64,000 nucleotides of DNA from Rhizosphaericola mali (GTDB lineage: Bacteria; Bacteroidota; Bacteroidia; Chitinophagales; Chitinophagaceae): positions 2,976,001 to 3,040,000 of the forward strand of contig NZ_CP044016.1 of the NCBI RefSeq assembly GCF_004337365.2, read 5' to 3'. Below are positions 62,809-64,000 of the stretch, piece after piece. Position 1 is the stretch's first letter. Every line of letters starts with the position of its first letter. Under the pieces are notes generated by a model. The model did no database searches, was not told where the DNA came from, and saw only the letters and a program-made list of their open reading frames with translations. The position numbers were made by a program, and so were the translations under genes.

Positions 62809-63081
62809 ATGTACAGTTATTCGTTATTGGAACCGGATTGTTATTACATCGTGCAATTAGTAGAGGACGCACCTCTTACACTCATTCAAGTCAAAGTCGT
62901 ATCAGATTATGCTATGTATGTCGTACGTTATGAAAATGAAATGAGTATGCAATGGGTAAAAAAGACAGACAAAATTTTTGACATTGTAGAATTATTAAGC
63001 GACGAAGCCGCACAAAAATGGTTAAATGTCTACACCAACAATGAGGAATCATTTTACGGTGGATCAAGTGATGAATTATAA
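62809..63081 (+). CDS. Small cytoplasmic protein of unknown function
   Basis: A 90-residue protein: beta-rich N-terminal half (YYIVQLVEDAPLTLIQVKVVSDYAMYVVRYENEMSMQWVKKTD), then a short helix (DEAAQKWLNVYTNN) and acidic tail. No family recognised; no signal peptide. It has the strongest Shine-Dalgarno seen here, its own terminator, and no close partner, so it may be made at high level. Confidence 0.7.
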   Translation: MYSYSLLEPDCYYIVQLVEDAPLTLIQVKVVSDYAMYVVRYENEMSMQWVKKTDKIFDIVELLSDEAAQKWLNVYTNNEESFYGGSSDEL

Positions 63082-63094
63082 AATTTTTAAAACT

Positions 63095-63120
63095 AAGCTC
63101 TGGTTTTCCAGAGCTTTTTT
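63095..63120 (+). terminator. Rho-independent terminator
   Basis: AAGCTCTGG and CCAGAGCTT pair around TTTT and are followed by TTTT. It lies 13 bp after the small-protein stop and before rimM. Confidence 0.85.
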
Positions 63121-63154
63121 AGCTAAAAGCAATCTACTTTCTCAAAAATAAAAA

Positions 63155-63673
63155 ATGGATTATATAGAAATTGGAAAAATCGTAGGAACACATGGTATCA
63201 ACGGCGAGGTTGTACTTGCGCACGCACTTTCCAAAAAATTGAATTTTAAAAATATACAAGCTTTGTTTATTGAAAATATGAATAAACAAAAAATACCTTG
63301 GTTTGTACTCCAATCCAATCCTAAAAACACAGAAGAAACCATTCTTAAATTTGAAGAGATAGAGACAAAAGAAGCCGCAACTCCTTTACTTAAAAAGAAA
63401 GTGTGGCTAACTCAAGTTGATTTCGAAAAATTAGCAGGCAAAAACAACCCAATTAGCTTGATTGGCTATCAACTTTGGGATAATAAAACCTCACTGGCAC
63501 CAATCGAAGAAATCATCGACCAACCGCATCAAGTATTGGCTCGGATAACCTTAGAGGGTAAAGAAGTACTGATTCCTTTACACAAGGAAACAATTATACA
63601 AGTTGACCATCAGAAAAAAGAAATCATCACGAATCTTCCTGATGGGCTTTTGGAGGTGTATTTAGCTAATTAA
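63155..63673 (+). CDS. rimM: Ribosome maturation factor RimM
   Basis: A 172-residue RimM that assists 30S head assembly through uS19. YIEIGKIVGTHGINGEVVLAH opens the N-terminal domain, and the PRC-barrel is represented by IGYQLWDNKTSLAPIEEIIDQPHQVLARI and EVLIPLHKETIIQVD. Usual neighbours rpsP and trmD are not in the window; rpsP would be upstream in other genomes but is absent here. Its end overlaps the YkuK-like gene by 8 bp. Confidence 0.92.
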   Translation: MDYIEIGKIVGTHGINGEVVLAHALSKKLNFKNIQALFIENMNKQKIPWFVLQSNPKNTEETILKFEEIETKEAATPLLKKKVWLTQVDFEKLAGKNNPISLIGYQLWDNKTSLAPIEEIIDQPHQVLARITLEGKEVLIPLHKETIIQVDHQKKEIITNLPDGLLEVYLAN

Positions 63674-64000
63674 CCATTTTATCGGCACAGGAGCTACTTG
63701 CAAATGCATCTGGTTTGGCCTTAAATACGAATCCCATTCCCAAAATATAGCTCATTGCATCTTTCAATGCACTGTTACTTTTAAATTGGGGATTGGTATT
63801 AATATCCATATGCACTTCCATATCTACATTGTACTGGATAAATAGATCACATAGTTGGTAAGCGACCTCAATACTCATGGTCACTTCAGCCAACATTCGC
63901 TCCTTAATGTGAAATTTTTTTTGCGTTTTTTCTGTGTGGATGAACATAAACCCACCGTTATGTTCTCTTAGAAATACTATTACAGTGGCAAACTCTGTAG
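63666..64000 (-). CDS. YkuK-like RNase H-fold protein, C-terminal part (cut by right window edge)
   Basis: The frame stays open past the ATG at 63947 to the end of the window (TEFATVIVFLREHNGG and on), so the protein starts outside. The visible part has HIKERMLAEVTMSIEVAYQL, MEVHMDINTNPQFKSNSAL, YILGMGFVFKAKPDAFASSSCADKM, matching the end of the YkuK/DUF458 ribonuclease H-like family. Function of the family is not established. It is convergent with rimM. Confidence 0.75.
   Translation of the reverse strand, partial: TEFATVIVFLREHNGGFMFIHTEKTQKKFHIKERMLAEVTMSIEVAYQLCDLFIQYNVDMEVHMDINTNPQFKSNSALKDAMSYILGMGFVFKAKPDAFASSSCADKMVN

Noticed and set aside
1-64000. tRNA, rRNA, CRISPR arrays, insertion sequences, replication origin
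   Set aside because: Read-through on both strands gave no cloverleaf, no spaced repeats, no transposase and no DnaA-box cluster. A covariance-model scan would be needed to exclude small RNAs.

Overview
The window reads as chromosomal DNA of an AT-rich member of the Bacteroidota, most likely the Chitinophagaceae or a close relative (family level is inference). Supporting signs: secreted proteins with type IX secretion (T9SS) sorting tails, a TonB-dependent receptor beside a DUF5689 lipoprotein, start regions with few Shine-Dalgarno sequences, and Bacteroidota-type promoters (TTG, about 18-23 bp, TAnnTTTG). No rRNA, tRNA, CRISPR array, insertion sequence or prophage was seen. Both edges cut genes: a TonB-dependent receptor on the left and a YkuK-like RNase H-fold gene on the right.

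Layout. 0-4.3 kb: outer-membrane receptor and two lipoproteins. 4.3-10.8 kb: SIRT5-like sirtuin, XerD, an ABC ATPase with a membrane partner, a serine hydrolase, then a tightly coupled sugar-nucleotidyltransferase-like/tpiA/VOC operon. 10.8-15.6 kb: an accessory block of small exported proteins of unknown function. It includes a frameshifted gene, a gene stopped by a TGA inside a perfect hairpin, and one strikingly GC-rich SUMF1-fold gene. 15.6-31.3 kb: uvrC, a small hydrolase, a GH3 glycosidase, a T9SS protein, an MFS carrier with a beta-hydroxyacid dehydrogenase, an NlpC/P60 peptidase, an ECF sigma factor pair, hemW, a VanX-like dipeptidase, RlpA-like protein, and ppx/ppk1.

31.4-42.4 kb is almost all on the minus strand: rfaE2, panD, a Hint-domain exported protein, a Tat-exported aminotransferase, a Tat-exported amine oxidase, an M28 peptidase, an RRM protein, a GH20 hexosaminidase and a CocE-like hydrolase. 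Together they suggest periplasmic turnover of peptides, amino acids and amino sugars. 42.4-49.8 kb: YggS, SGNH hydrolase, thioesterase, aldo/keto reductase, pncB, sixA, a glycosyltransferase-like gene, a tiny lipoprotein and a pseudouridine synthase. 49.9-52.9 kb: the rplM-rpsI-rpsB-tsf translation cluster, closed by a 48-bp palindrome. 52.9-55.2 kb: two secreted-protein genes (tail-collar domain; NHL repeats plus T9SS tail) bracketed by identical 21-bp repeats. 55.4-64 kb: M1 peptidase, HupE/UreJ and DUF6702 genes, rbfA, a LolC/E-like permease, mtaB and rimM.

The strongest leads are the decaying accessory block at 11-15.5 kb, the 21-bp flanking repeats, the Tat-exported amino-acid enzymes next to a Hint protein, and several promoters placed so close to start codons that leaderless mRNAs are likely.
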